From: Enterococcus_G camelliae
GTDB lineage: Bacteria > Bacillota > Bacilli > Lactobacillales > Enterococcaceae
Length of the DNA stretch: 64,000 nt
NCBI RefSeq assembly: GCF_042685105.1
Contig: NZ_JBHUMO010000052.1
Span: forward strand, 1-64,000
Direction of reading: 5' to 3'
Below the pieces are notes generated by a model, which saw nothing but the letters and a program-made list of their open reading frames with translations, did not search any database and was not told where the DNA came from. The position numbers and the translations under genes are program-made. Of this stretch, positions 1 to 8,275 are shown piece after piece. The stretch's first letter is position 1, and the number at the start of each line of letters is the position of its first letter.

Positions 1-184
1 TTCTGGAAAAAGTCATCTGCTGCGTTAGCACAGTTTCTTTTTTACAAATTTTAGAAAAAATAAATTAACTGAAAATTCAAATATTTTTTATGCAACACCA
101 GTGACATTTGTTATTGCTTTTTCACTAAGAATACCGTTTAATGACCATATTGAAATAGAATCACTGAAGATTAGGAGAGCCCCA

Positions 185-841
185 ATGAATAAACAAGTAT
201 TACGAGATTATTTGGAGCAAGGTATGTTTCCGGTTATCATAAAAAAGAGGAAAAGTTACTTAACTTACGAAGGAATAGAAGATCGCTACGTTTATATTCT
301 AAAAAAAGGAATTATCAAGACTAGTGTGATTTCAAAAGAAGGACGAGAATTTAATTTACGTTACATGAATAATTTTGAAATTGTTTCCCTATTTAAAGAT
401 GAAAATTCACAAATTGTGGATGCACCATTTAACGTAAGAGTTGAATCCGAAGAGGCGCATTTGTATAAAATTGAACGTGATCAATTCTGGATAGATGTGA
501 ATCATCATATGCCGTTGCAACATTATGTTAAAGAATATTATCGTATTAGTTTGATGCATACAATGAAAAAAATGCAGCAAATGTTAATGAATGGAAAGTT
601 TGGGGCGGTTTGTACGCAGATTAATGAATTGTATGAAACCTTTGGCAGACCCGTGCAAGATGGTATTTTGATTGATTTTGAGGTAACAAATGAAGAAATT
701 GCGCGCTTTTGCGGTATCACTTCTGCAAGTAGCGTCAATCGGATGATTCAACGTTTACGTGAAGAAGGTGCGATTAAAATGAGTGATCGCAAAATGGTTA
801 TCACGAATATTGATTTCATTCGACAAAATATTATTTCATAA
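185..841 (+). CDS. Crp/Fnr family transcriptional regulator
   Basis: A 218-aa DNA-binding regulator of the Crp/Fnr superfamily. Residues about 20-110 form the cyclic-nucleotide-type beta-roll sensor, a long dimerisation helix follows at about 115-145, and a winged helix-turn-helix lies at about 167-200 (VTNEEIARFCGITSASSV). An in-frame upstream ATG exists at 101, but the ATG at 185 has an AGGAGA Shine-Dalgarno site at the usual distance. Only two cysteines (C143, C176) are present, with no N-terminal cysteine cluster, so an Fnr-type iron-sulfur oxygen sensor is unlikely. It ends 22 bp before the amidohydrolase start, so the two are probably co-transcribed. PrfA/Ers-like and Flp-like members occur in this order; I cannot assign one. 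The ligand is unknown. Confidence 0.85.
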   Translation: MNKQVLRDYLEQGMFPVIIKKRKSYLTYEGIEDRYVYILKKGIIKTSVISKEGREFNLRYMNNFEIVSLFKDENSQIVDAPFNVRVESEEAHLYKIERDQFWIDVNHHMPLQHYVKEYYRISLMHTMKKMQQMLMNGKFGAVCTQINELYETFGRPVQDGILIDFEVTNEEIARFCGITSASSVNRMIQRLREEGAIKMSDRKMVITNIDFIRQNIIS

Positions 842-863
842 TTACGAAGAGGATGAACGTCGA

Positions 864-2447
864 ATGAGAAAAATTATCCACTCTAAAGCTATTTTTGATG
901 TAGATCAGCAAGCCGTGTTTGCTGGTTACTTAGTAATTGAGAAGGACATAATTGTGGCTATCTATAAAGAGGATGAATGGAATGAACCCTATCATGGGGA
1001 TTTTTTCGATTTTGGTGATCAGATGATTGTTCCTGGTTTTATCGATGCCCATATTCATTTTTATCTTTCCGCTCTATTGAATAGTGGCAAGTTAAAACAG
1101 GTAGGTGGCAAGACCGAAAATGAAGTGGCAAAGCAAGTCGAAGACATCCCTACTGTAGCCGGTTGGAAAATAGGGATTGGCTGGTTTAGTAGCGATTTTG
1201 GTCAAAATATTTATCCTTCTCATCAATCAATTGATCGTATCTGTGCGGATGTGCCTGTGATGTTAATTGCTGGCGATGCCCATAGCGTTTGGTTTAACCA
1301 GTGTGGGATGGATACTTTAGCAATTGTTGAAAGTACGCTTCCAGTCGATTTAAGTGGGGATGCACGAAAAGAAAATGGCGAACTAACGGGCTGTTTTACA
1401 GAGGCAATGGCAATTCATTATCTGGCAAAGGTATTGCAGTTGTTTATGGATACTGCTTCTGAAGATTATCTTAGCTATATGAAACAATTAAATACAATGG
1501 GTATCACTACTGTTGGCGATGTTGCCTTAACTGGTGAAAGCTGGGATGATTTTGTTTATCCTGAAATCTATCAATCCATTGAAAAAAGCGCCACGCTTCG
1601 TGTCAATTTTTATCCTGCTATGCGCGAAGACACGCAAGAATTGGAGAAGTTGGCCTTACGTTATCAGAGCGACTGGGTGCAATTTGGTGGAGTGAAGCAA
1701 TTTTTTGATGGTGTAACTAGTACACATACCGCCTTTTTAAAAGAAGAGTATGCTACACCTTACTTTCCTAAAGATTGTGGTGCGCCACTATTACCACTTG
1801 AACAAATGTGTAAACTCATTTTCAAAGCAAATCAAAAAGGATGGCCGATTCGTATCCATACAATAGGGGATCAAGCCATTCATCAGGCATTATGTTATTA
1901 TCAGGAAAGTGAGCAAAAATTTCCGTTGAAACCCGGTCATTATAATACACTAGAGCATCTGGAAGTAATGGACCCGCAAGACTTGTCTTTGACAAATCAG
2001 CAACAATTGGTTATATCTGTCCAACCAAGTCATCTACTTGTTGGTTATGAAACTCTTGATGAAGAGGTGGGGCAAAAACGTGCGAACGAAATGTTCCCTT
2101 TTCGCTCTTTATTAAAAAATAATCCCAGCATGGCCTTCGGAACAGATTCTCCTGTAGTCGTGAATGTTTCACCACTTGAAACAATCTATTATGCGGTGGC
2201 TAGACGTGACAAAAAAGGCTTACCTGAAAAACGATTGATGCCAAAAGAAACTCTTTCAGTGGGGCAAGCCATTACGGCTCATACAAGTGGTTCAGCCAAA
2301 GCGTTGAGTCGGGATGACATAGGAAAAATTGCTTGTGGAAAAAAAGCAGACCTCTGTGTTATTTCAAAAAATTTATTAAAAATTACGGAGAGAGAGCTTT
2401 TAGAATGTACGATTGTGAAAACGATGGTAGCCGGCGAATGGGTGTGA
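864..2447 (+). CDS. Amidohydrolase family protein, YtcJ-like
   Basis: A 527-aa metal-dependent hydrolase of the amidohydrolase superfamily (YtcJ/TIM-barrel type). Visible motifs: the PGFIDAHIHF metal site with H63 and H65, FDGVTSTHTA, HTIGDQAIHQA, EHLEVM, and the late FGTDSPV aspartate motif. The C-terminus returns to the beta-sandwich (GKKADLCVISKNLLKI), as is usual. The open frame runs back to 783 inside the upstream gene, but the ATG at 864 follows a GAAGAGGA ribosome site and begins the typical first strand. No signal peptide is seen, so it is cytosolic. The substrate of this family is poorly defined; an amide or imide of a xenobiotic or nitrogen compound is possible. Its neighbour suggests control by the Crp/Fnr regulator. 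Confidence 0.85.
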   Translation: MRKIIHSKAIFDVDQQAVFAGYLVIEKDIIVAIYKEDEWNEPYHGDFFDFGDQMIVPGFIDAHIHFYLSALLNSGKLKQVGGKTENEVAKQVEDIPTVAGWKIGIGWFSSDFGQNIYPSHQSIDRICADVPVMLIAGDAHSVWFNQCGMDTLAIVESTLPVDLSGDARKENGELTGCFTEAMAIHYLAKVLQLFMDTASEDYLSYMKQLNTMGITTVGDVALTGESWDDFVYPEIYQSIEKSATLRVNFYPAMREDTQELEKLALRYQSDWVQFGGVKQFFDGVTSTHTAFLKEEYATPYFPKDCGAPLLPLEQMCKLIFKANQKGWPIRIHTIGDQAIHQALCYYQESEQKFPLKPGHYNTLEHLEVMDPQDLSLTNQQQLVISVQPSHLLVGYETLDEEVGQKRANEMFPFRSLLKNNPSMAFGTDSPVVVNVSPLETIYYAVARRDKKGLPEKRLMPKETLSVGQAITAHTSGSAKALSRDDIGKIACGKKADLCVISKNLLKITERELLECTIVKTMVAGEWV

Positions 2448-2576
2448 GCATCTGATTTTTTACAAACTTTACATTCTTAGCAAAAAAAATAAAAATAGGG
2501 GCTTGAAAGAGCGTTTGATTAATGAGAAAATGAAATCTTACAGGAATGAAAGACTTCTGGAAAGATTCAGCCGTGT

Positions 2577-2657
2577 AAGCTGGGCATATTGCCTAGATAA
2601 AATTGAGAAGTGGTGATGTTATCGTTTATCTAGTCAATAAAGATGTTCAGCTTTTTT
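2577..2657 (+). ncRNA. Two-helix hairpin with T-run: attenuator/terminator or end of a small RNA
   Basis: Bases 2577-2587 pair with 2643-2653 (11 bp, including two G-U pairs). Bases 2593-2601 (CTAGATAAA) pair perfectly with 2625-2633 (TTTATCTAG). The two helices are separated by a 5/9-nt internal loop, closed by a 23-nt apical loop, and followed at once by a T-run. The CAGC at 2568-2571 can pair instead with GCTG at 2579-2582, which would break the lower helix. That is an attenuator-like alternative. It may simply terminate the upstream operon, but it is larger than the other terminators in the window. Confidence 0.45.
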
Positions 2658-2698
2658 GTTGCGTTTTCATAAAGAAACACATGCAATTTTAACGAATG

Positions 2699-2739
2699 TT
2701 GCTTAATTTTTTTTGTCTGTTTCTCGTTTTGTTAAGCAA
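2699..2739. promoter_or_regulatory. Inverted repeat upstream of the ABC operon, candidate operator
   Basis: TTGCTTAA at 2699-2706 and TTAAGCAA at 2732-2739 are perfect 8-bp inverted arms separated by 25 bp. They lie about 90 bp before the ATPase start and just upstream of the AT-rich stretch where the promoter should be. The regulator is unknown. Confidence 0.4.
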
Positions 2740-2826
2740 TAAACGAATTTAATTTACATTTTTAGTTATGATTGTTCGTTTTTTTATGAAAAAATGTTTT
2801 ATGATGATTATTTTGGAGGGTGCCAC

Positions 2827-3903
2827 ATGATTGAAGTTATCGACTTAAACAAAGTGTTCGATAATGGGTTCGAAGCATTAAAATCAGTTAGTTTTACAAT
2901 TGAAAAGGGCGATTTAGTCTGCCTTCTAGGACCAAGTGGTTGTGGAAAATCGACTATTTTAAATTTGATTGCTGGATTGCTTACTCCCACGGGTGGTGAT
3001 ATCAAGTTTGCCGGTTCTTCGGTTGTCAAAACAGAACCCAAAGATCGTAATATTGGGTTTGTTTTTCAAAATTATGCCTTGTATCCACATATGACAGTTT
3101 TAGAGAATATTATGTTTCCATTAACAGTAGGAAATAAGAAGGTTTCAAAAGTCGAAGCAAAAGCAATCGCTGAAGAATACATGAAATTAACGAATATTGA
3201 AGAGTTAAGTAAGAAAAAACCTGGTACGTTATCTGGTGGTCAGCAGCAACGGGTTGCTATTACTAGAGCTTTGGTACAAAAACCAGATGTATTATTGTTA
3301 GATGAACCGTTAAGTAATTTAGATGCGCGCTTACGCTTAAAAATTCGGGAAGAAATTCGTCGCTTAGTGAAAGAAGTAGGCATTACAACGATATTTGTTA
3401 CTCATGACCAAGAAGAAGCCTTATCGATTAGCGACAAAATCATTTTGTTGAATGAAGGAGTTATCCAACAAAACGACGATCCGCAAAATCTATACCTTGA
3501 ACCAGCCAACTTGTTCGTTGCTCAATTTATTGGGAATCCTATTATCAATGTTCTACCGGTAACGGTTCAAAATGGACAAATGACGCATTCTCTCTTTGAA
3601 ATCCCTGTGACACTGTTTTCAGATGATAACCTTAAACAAGAAATTCAAGATGGTCAGTATTTCTTGGGTGTACGCCCAGAAGATGTTATGCCCGTTGAAT
3701 TAGGAAAAGGGGTATTTAACCGTCCTATTTTGACTGTTGAATTAATTGGTAGGGAACGTATATTGAATTTTGATGGCGATAAGATGCGAATGAAATCAAT
3801 CGTTAGTATCGAAACAGACCTCAACGAGGGGGATACAACTGATTTTGATTTTAATTATAAAAAAGTATTTATTTTTAAAGAAAATGGAGAACGAATACAC
3901 TAA
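2827..3903 (+). CDS. ABC transporter ATPase, UgpC/MsmK-like
   Basis: A 358-aa ATP-binding subunit of a CUT1-type importer. Walker A is at 35-43 (GPSGCGKST), the Q-loop near 81, the signature LSGGQQQR at 135-142, and Walker B LLLDEP at 156-161, followed by the SNLDARLR D-loop and the switch histidine in VTHDQEE. After about residue 235 comes the OB-fold/TOBE regulatory extension typical of UgpC and MalK. The open frame begins at 2794, but GGAGGG at 2815-2820 sets the start at 2827. The stop overlaps the first permease by one base (TAATG). It energises the permease pair encoded next. ATPases of this type are sometimes shared between several sugar importers. Confidence 0.93.
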   Translation: MIEVIDLNKVFDNGFEALKSVSFTIEKGDLVCLLGPSGCGKSTILNLIAGLLTPTGGDIKFAGSSVVKTEPKDRNIGFVFQNYALYPHMTVLENIMFPLTVGNKKVSKVEAKAIAEEYMKLTNIEELSKKKPGTLSGGQQQRVAITRALVQKPDVLLLDEPLSNLDARLRLKIREEIRRLVKEVGITTIFVTHDQEEALSISDKIILLNEGVIQQNDDPQNLYLEPANLFVAQFIGNPIINVLPVTVQNGQMTHSLFEIPVTLFSDDNLKQEIQDGQYFLGVRPEDVMPVELGKGVFNRPILTVELIGRERILNFDGDKMRMKSIVSIETDLNEGDTTDFDFNYKKVFIFKENGERIH

Positions 3904-4784
3904 TGAACAAGAAAAAATATAATCCGGAAAACCAACCCAAGGCCTGGTTCTTCCTGTTGCCTTCTTTGTTGGTTATTGTTTTGTTTAGTATCTATCCATT
4001 GTTTCGCTCGCTCTACATGAGTTTTCAAAAGGGAACATTAATTAATCAAGAATTTGCTGGTTTACAAAATTATCAAATGGTTTTGAAAGATCCTGTGTTT
4101 TTTAAGGCCTTAAAAAATACCGCTGTTTACGCTTTTTCGGTGGTTCCAATTGCATTAATTCTTTCCTTAGGCATTGCGTGGGTGATTTTTGAAAAAGTAA
4201 AATATAAAAGCTTTTTCGAAACAATTTTTTTCATGCCTTATGTCACTAGTACAATTGCGATTGGGATTGTTTTTCGCTATTTCTTTAATGGCGATTATGG
4301 CATCATCAACTATGTACTTGGATTATTTGGTATTTCAGCAGTCAATTGGTTAGATAGTATTCAGATGAGCATGCCTACATTAATCATTTTTGGAATTTGG
4401 ACAAGTTTGGCATTTAATATCATTATTTTACTTGCTGGCTTGAGAAACATTGATGAAGAGCACTACAAAATTGCCAAAATGTTTGGAGCGACGGACGGAG
4501 AAATTTTTCGCAGAATTACTTTTCCCCAGTTGATTCCAACAATCACTTTTCTGTTGACGGTTAACCTTATTGGTGCCTTCAAAGTGTATACCCAAGTGTA
4601 TGCCTTATTTGGCGGAAAAGCAGGCATTGCTAATAGTGCTACCACGGCTGTTTACTATATCTATGACAAATTCCATGTTGCTAACCGTCCGGGGATAGCA
4701 ATGGCTGCGACAGTGATTCTATTTGTCATTATCTTGGTCGTTACTTTCTTGCAAAATAAATTGATGAAGAAAGTGGGGCGTTAG
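3903..4784 (+). CDS. ABC transporter permease, UgpA-like
   Basis: A 293-aa integral membrane subunit with about six transmembrane segments. The first is near residues 15-37, and the last near 265-285 ends in a short basic tail. The cytoplasmic EAA-type coupling loop is visible at about 185-215 (EEHYKIAKMFGATDGEIF), which docks on the ATPase. It starts inside the ATPase stop codon and is followed 2 bp later by the second permease, so all are translated together. By family and position it is the UgpA/MalF-side partner of the heterodimeric channel. Sequence alone does not define the substrate; see the lipoprotein for the UgpB-like hint. Confidence 0.92.
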   Translation: MNKKKYNPENQPKAWFFLLPSLLVIVLFSIYPLFRSLYMSFQKGTLINQEFAGLQNYQMVLKDPVFFKALKNTAVYAFSVVPIALILSLGIAWVIFEKVKYKSFFETIFFMPYVTSTIAIGIVFRYFFNGDYGIINYVLGLFGISAVNWLDSIQMSMPTLIIFGIWTSLAFNIIILLAGLRNIDEEHYKIAKMFGATDGEIFRRITFPQLIPTITFLLTVNLIGAFKVYTQVYALFGGKAGIANSATTAVYYIYDKFHVANRPGIAMAATVILFVIILVVTFLQNKLMKKVGR

Positions 4785-4786
4785 CA

Positions 4787-5605
4787 ATGAAAAAAATGAT
4801 TACAATCATTAGTTATTTGTTTATCTTGTTGTTAGGAATAACGACTCTATTTCCATTTGTTTATATGATTTTAGCGGGGTTGATGTCTTATAGCGAAGTA
4901 ACTAGTATACCACCGACTTTTTTGCCAAAACATTTTCAGTGGGGAAACTATGTAGAAGTGTTTGAAAAAGCACCATTCCTGCGCTACTTTATCAATACGG
5001 TTGTTGTGTCATTGGCTACGACAATTGCAACGGTTATCACTTCGGTCCTTGCCGCGTTTGCATTGAGTAGTTTAAAATTTCGCTTTAAAGGGCTGGTTGT
5101 TGGGGTGATGGTGTCACTTTTGATGGTACCGTATGAATCAATCATTTTTACTAACTACAATACAATTGCTCGAATGGGACTATTGGATACATACACAGCG
5201 CTCATTATCCCTTTTCTAACGAGTATTTTTTACATTTATTACTTGATGGGGTACTTAAGAGGTATTCCTGATACGTATTACAAAGCAGCTAAAATAGATG
5301 GCGCCTCTGACTTAGAGTTCATTTGGCGAATCCTTGTGCCAATGTCGAAACCAGCTTTGGTAACAGTGGGGATTTTGACTTTTATCTCTAGTTGGAATTC
5401 ATTTTTATGGCCATTATTAGTCACCAATAGTAGTGATTTCCGTTTATTAAATAATGGATTATCTGCTTTTGCTACAGAAAGTGGCAGTGATGTTCAGTTG
5501 CAGATGGCAGCTGCCACCATCACCGTTGTGCCAATTTTAATTATCTATCTCATTTTCCGAAAAGAGATTATTCGAGGAGTCGCAAAAAATGGTATTAAAG
5601 GGTAA
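4787..5605 (+). CDS. ABC transporter permease, UgpE-like
   Basis: A 272-aa second membrane subunit of the importer, UgpE/MalG-like, with about six membrane segments. The EAA loop is at about 163-190 (YYKAAKIDGASDLEFIWRI). Translation is coupled to the first permease by a 2-bp gap. Its 3' end overlaps the metallo-beta-lactamase gene by 17 bp, so that gene is a true operon member. The family normally moves sugars, glycerol phosphate or related polar solutes inward at ATP cost. Confidence 0.92.
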   Translation: MKKMITIISYLFILLLGITTLFPFVYMILAGLMSYSEVTSIPPTFLPKHFQWGNYVEVFEKAPFLRYFINTVVVSLATTIATVITSVLAAFALSSLKFRFKGLVVGVMVSLLMVPYESIIFTNYNTIARMGLLDTYTALIIPFLTSIFYIYYLMGYLRGIPDTYYKAAKIDGASDLEFIWRILVPMSKPALVTVGILTFISSWNSFLWPLLVTNSSDFRLLNNGLSAFATESGSDVQLQMAAATITVVPILIIYLIFRKEIIRGVAKNGIKG

Positions 5606-6881
5606 GACAAAAATTACATTTCATAGTGGAATTTTAACGATTGGTGGGACAGTTATTGAAATCGCCTATCAGGATTCGCATATTTTCTTCGATTTTGGGA
5701 CAGAATTTCGCCCAGAGTTGACATTACCAGATGAACAGTTACAAACATTAGTAGATAATGGACTAGTCCCTAATTTAAATCATGTGTATGATCCTAGACT
5801 GAATTATCTTTACCAAGGAAATGAGGATCAAACGTATCGTCATACGGCTGTTTTTTTGTCTCATGTCCATCTGGATCACTCTAAGATGATCAATTATTTA
5901 GATCCAGCAATTCCACTCTATACATTAAAAGAATCGAAAGATATTCTCAATTTTTTAAATAGAGAAGGAGACTTTTTGTTGCCTTCCCCGTTTGAAGACA
6001 AACATGTTACTCGTCCAATGATTGGATTAGAAAAAAATGCAATGGTTCAAATTGGTGAGATTCAAGTTGAAGTTGTTCCCGTTGATCATGATGCATATGG
6101 GGCAAGTGCTTTGTTGATCCGAACACCAGATGCCTTTCTTACTTACACTGGTGATTTGCGACTTCATGGACACAATTCTGAAGACACAAAACGCTTTTGT
6201 GAAAAAGCAAAACACACGGATGTTTTGATGATGGAAGGGGTCAGTATTAGTTTTCCAGAACGAGTGGATGATCCAACGCAAATCAAAATTTTAAGTGAAG
6301 AAGATTTGATTCAGCAAATTGTGGCACTCGTTTTAGCTAATCCTCACCGTCAAATCACATTCAATGGTTATCCAGCGAATATCTTGCGGTTTGCTAAATT
6401 AATTGATGCAAGCCCTCGTGAGGTAGTCCTTGAAGCCAAAATGGCGGCCTTGATTTTAGAGGTACTAGGCAAGCAAGTCCCTTATTACTATCTTCCAAGC
6501 GAACAAACGATTCAACAGTTAGATACCCAACTGGAAGTTTCTTATGAATCTTTATTAATGGATTCTAGTGAATATCTTTTTCAAGTAGTAGAAGGCTTTG
6601 ATAAGTTAATGCCACAGGGCCTATATATTCATAGTGATGCCCAACCACTAGGAGATTTTGATCCAAGTTATCAAGTCTTCTTAGAAATGCTAGCAAAGCA
6701 ACAAATCGAATTTGTTCGTTTAGCTTGTTCAGGACATGCATTTCCCAATGATTTGAAACAGATCATTGCATGGATTGAACCCAAATGTTTGGTTCCAATT
6801 CATACGCTTCATCCAGAAAAACTGGAGAATCCGTATGGTGAAAGAATATTGCCACACCGTGGTGAAACGTTAACCCTATAA
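5589..6881 (+). CDS. Metallo-beta-lactamase fold hydrolase, RNase J/beta-CASP-like, inside the ABC operon
   Basis: A 430-aa cytosolic protein with the HxHxDH zinc motif at 92-97 (HVHLDH), a further ligand candidate H167 in PVDHDAYG, D189 in TYTGDLRLHG, a beta-CASP-like CSGHAF motif, and a C-terminal VPIHTLHP resembling the PIHGE end motif of RNase J. It is shorter than RNase J (about 550 aa) and lacks its C-terminal domain. The start at 5589 overlaps the permease by 17 bp and is followed 19 bp after its stop by the lipoprotein gene. Seen: a complete zinc site and operon membership. Inferred: cleavage of a phosphodiester or ester in the imported solute. A nuclease role is the main alternative. 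Confidence 0.8.
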   Translation: MVLKGKTKITFHSGILTIGGTVIEIAYQDSHIFFDFGTEFRPELTLPDEQLQTLVDNGLVPNLNHVYDPRLNYLYQGNEDQTYRHTAVFLSHVHLDHSKMINYLDPAIPLYTLKESKDILNFLNREGDFLLPSPFEDKHVTRPMIGLEKNAMVQIGEIQVEVVPVDHDAYGASALLIRTPDAFLTYTGDLRLHGHNSEDTKRFCEKAKHTDVLMMEGVSISFPERVDDPTQIKILSEEDLIQQIVALVLANPHRQITFNGYPANILRFAKLIDASPREVVLEAKMAALILEVLGKQVPYYYLPSEQTIQQLDTQLEVSYESLLMDSSEYLFQVVEGFDKLMPQGLYIHSDAQPLGDFDPSYQVFLEMLAKQQIEFVRLACSGHAFPNDLKQIIAWIEPKCLVPIHTLHPEKLENPYGERILPHRGETLTL

Positions 6882-6900
6882 CTTTTAAGGAGAGAGAAAA

Positions 6901-8193
6901 ATGAAAATCAAGAGTTTGGCAACAATCGCACTTACGGCAATCGCAACCGTGTCATTGGCGGCTTGTGGAAGCAAAAAGGAATCAAGTGAATCGTCAGAGA
7001 AAGCAGCAGATAAAATTGTTACGAAATTGGATGGGACAACAACCATTACTTTTTGGCATGCAATGGCTGGTGGACAAGGGGAAGCACTAGAAAAAATCAC
7101 GAATGAATTTATGGAAAAGAATCCATCTATCAAAGTAACGTTGCAAAACCAATCTTCTTATAACGATTTACAAGCCAAAATCAATTCCACTCTACAATCG
7201 CCAAAAGATTTACCAACAATTACTCAAGCCTATCCAGGATGGTTGTACAGTGCAGCATCCGATAAGATGTTAGTTGATCTAGATCCATATATTTCAAATA
7301 AGACAATCGGTTGGGGTGACCAAGAAACGATTCGTCAAACATTATTGGAAGGTGCACAAATTAATGATAAGCAATACGGTATTCCATTTAATAAATCAAC
7401 AGAAATGCTTTTCTATAATGCTGAAATGTTAAAGGAATATGGAGTAGAAGTGCCTACAACAATGGATGAATTAAAAGAAGCGGCCAAAACAATTTATGAA
7501 AAATCAAATGGAGAAGTTGTGGGAGCTGGATTTGACTCTTTAAATAATTATTATGCCATTGGAATGAAAAATGAAGGTGTGAAATTTAACAAAGATTTGA
7601 AATTAGATAGTAAAAAATCAAAAGAAGTGATTTCTTACTATGGTGAAGGTATTGATAAAGGATATTTCCGCGTAGCTGGCTCGGATAAATATCTTTCTGG
7701 GCCATTTGCAAATAAGAAAATTGCGATGTACATTGGTTCAAGTGCGGGTGAAGCGTACACTGCAAAAGATACAAAAGGAAAATTTGAATACGGTGTAGCA
7801 GCTCGACCAAGCAAATACAATTTACAACAAGGTACAGATATTTATATGTTTACTAGTGCCTCTGCGAAACAAAGAACTGCAGCCTTTGAATTCATGAAAT
7901 ACCTTGCTTCTCCAAAGGTTCAATCAGAATGGGCATTGGCAACTGGCTATATGCCAATTGTTGATTCAGTGATCCAAAGTGACGAGTACAAAAATGCTTC
8001 TGATATGAAAGTACCGGGCGCAATTGCTGATGCGACAAAACATTTATTCTCTATTCCAGTTGAAGAAAATGCTGATTCTGCTTATAATGAAATGAGAGTT
8101 ATCATGGAAAATATTTATGCGAATCCATTTAAAGATGAAGATAAGATTATCAAAGATTCAGTTTCAGAATTGGAACAAGTTTGGAATCAATAA
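6901..8193 (+). CDS. ABC transporter solute-binding lipoprotein, UgpB-like
   Basis: A 430-aa extracellular binding protein anchored as a lipoprotein. The signal peptide ends in the LAAC lipobox with the lipidated cysteine at residue 22, followed by a serine/glutamate-rich linker. The mature start TITFWHAMAGGQGEALE resembles the FWHxMxGxxG beginning of UgpB-type glycerol-phosphate binding proteins. The AAGGAGAG site precedes the ATG at 6901. Several aromatic residues (W, Y) are available for ligand stacking. It is the last gene before a terminator, so it may be expressed less than or equally to the ATPase. The substrate as an organic phosphoester is inference from this N-terminal resemblance and from the phosphoesterase neighbours. 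Confidence 0.88.
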   Translation: MKIKSLATIALTAIATVSLAACGSKKESSESSEKAADKIVTKLDGTTTITFWHAMAGGQGEALEKITNEFMEKNPSIKVTLQNQSSYNDLQAKINSTLQSPKDLPTITQAYPGWLYSAASDKMLVDLDPYISNKTIGWGDQETIRQTLLEGAQINDKQYGIPFNKSTEMLFYNAEMLKEYGVEVPTTMDELKEAAKTIYEKSNGEVVGAGFDSLNNYYAIGMKNEGVKFNKDLKLDSKKSKEVISYYGEGIDKGYFRVAGSDKYLSGPFANKKIAMYIGSSAGEAYTAKDTKGKFEYGVAARPSKYNLQQGTDIYMFTSASAKQRTAAFEFMKYLASPKVQSEWALATGYMPIVDSVIQSDEYKNASDMKVPGAIADATKHLFSIPVEENADSAYNEMRVIMENIYANPFKDEDKIIKDSVSELEQVWNQ

Positions 8194-8210
8194 TATGTTT
8201 TGATTGTGAC

Positions 8211-8254
8211 AGAAGGTGGTTCAAGAGCGATGCTTTTGAACTCCTTCTTTTTTT
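8211..8254 (+). terminator. Intrinsic terminator between the ABC operon and the phosphoesterase gene
   Basis: AGAAGG plus TTCAA on the left pair with TTGAA plus CCTTCT on the right, with a GC mismatch zone between, followed by a run of eight or more T. The next gene starts about 20 bp later, so read-through probably feeds it and the hairpin tunes its level. Confidence 0.75.
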
Positions 8255-8275
8255 AAAAAAATTGAGGTGGATGAA

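Larger units (their letters stand above)
2448..2826 (+). other. 379-bp intergenic region: possible promoter, hairpin leader and operator dyad
   Basis: No gene is seen. A possible weak promoter lies near 2469-2498 (TTTACA, then an A-rich -10 near TAAAAA). The structured stretch at 2577-2657 and the dyad at 2699-2739 are listed separately. The hexamer AACGAA occurs at 2691 and 2742 and in inverse orientation near 2774, close to where the ABC operon promoter should be. No T-box, SAM, TPP or purine riboswitch core was recognised. Confidence 0.5.

Noticed and set aside
2501..2660. Known riboswitch (T-box, SAM, purine, TPP, c-di-GMP)
   Set aside because: None of the core motifs of these classes could be found in the leader.
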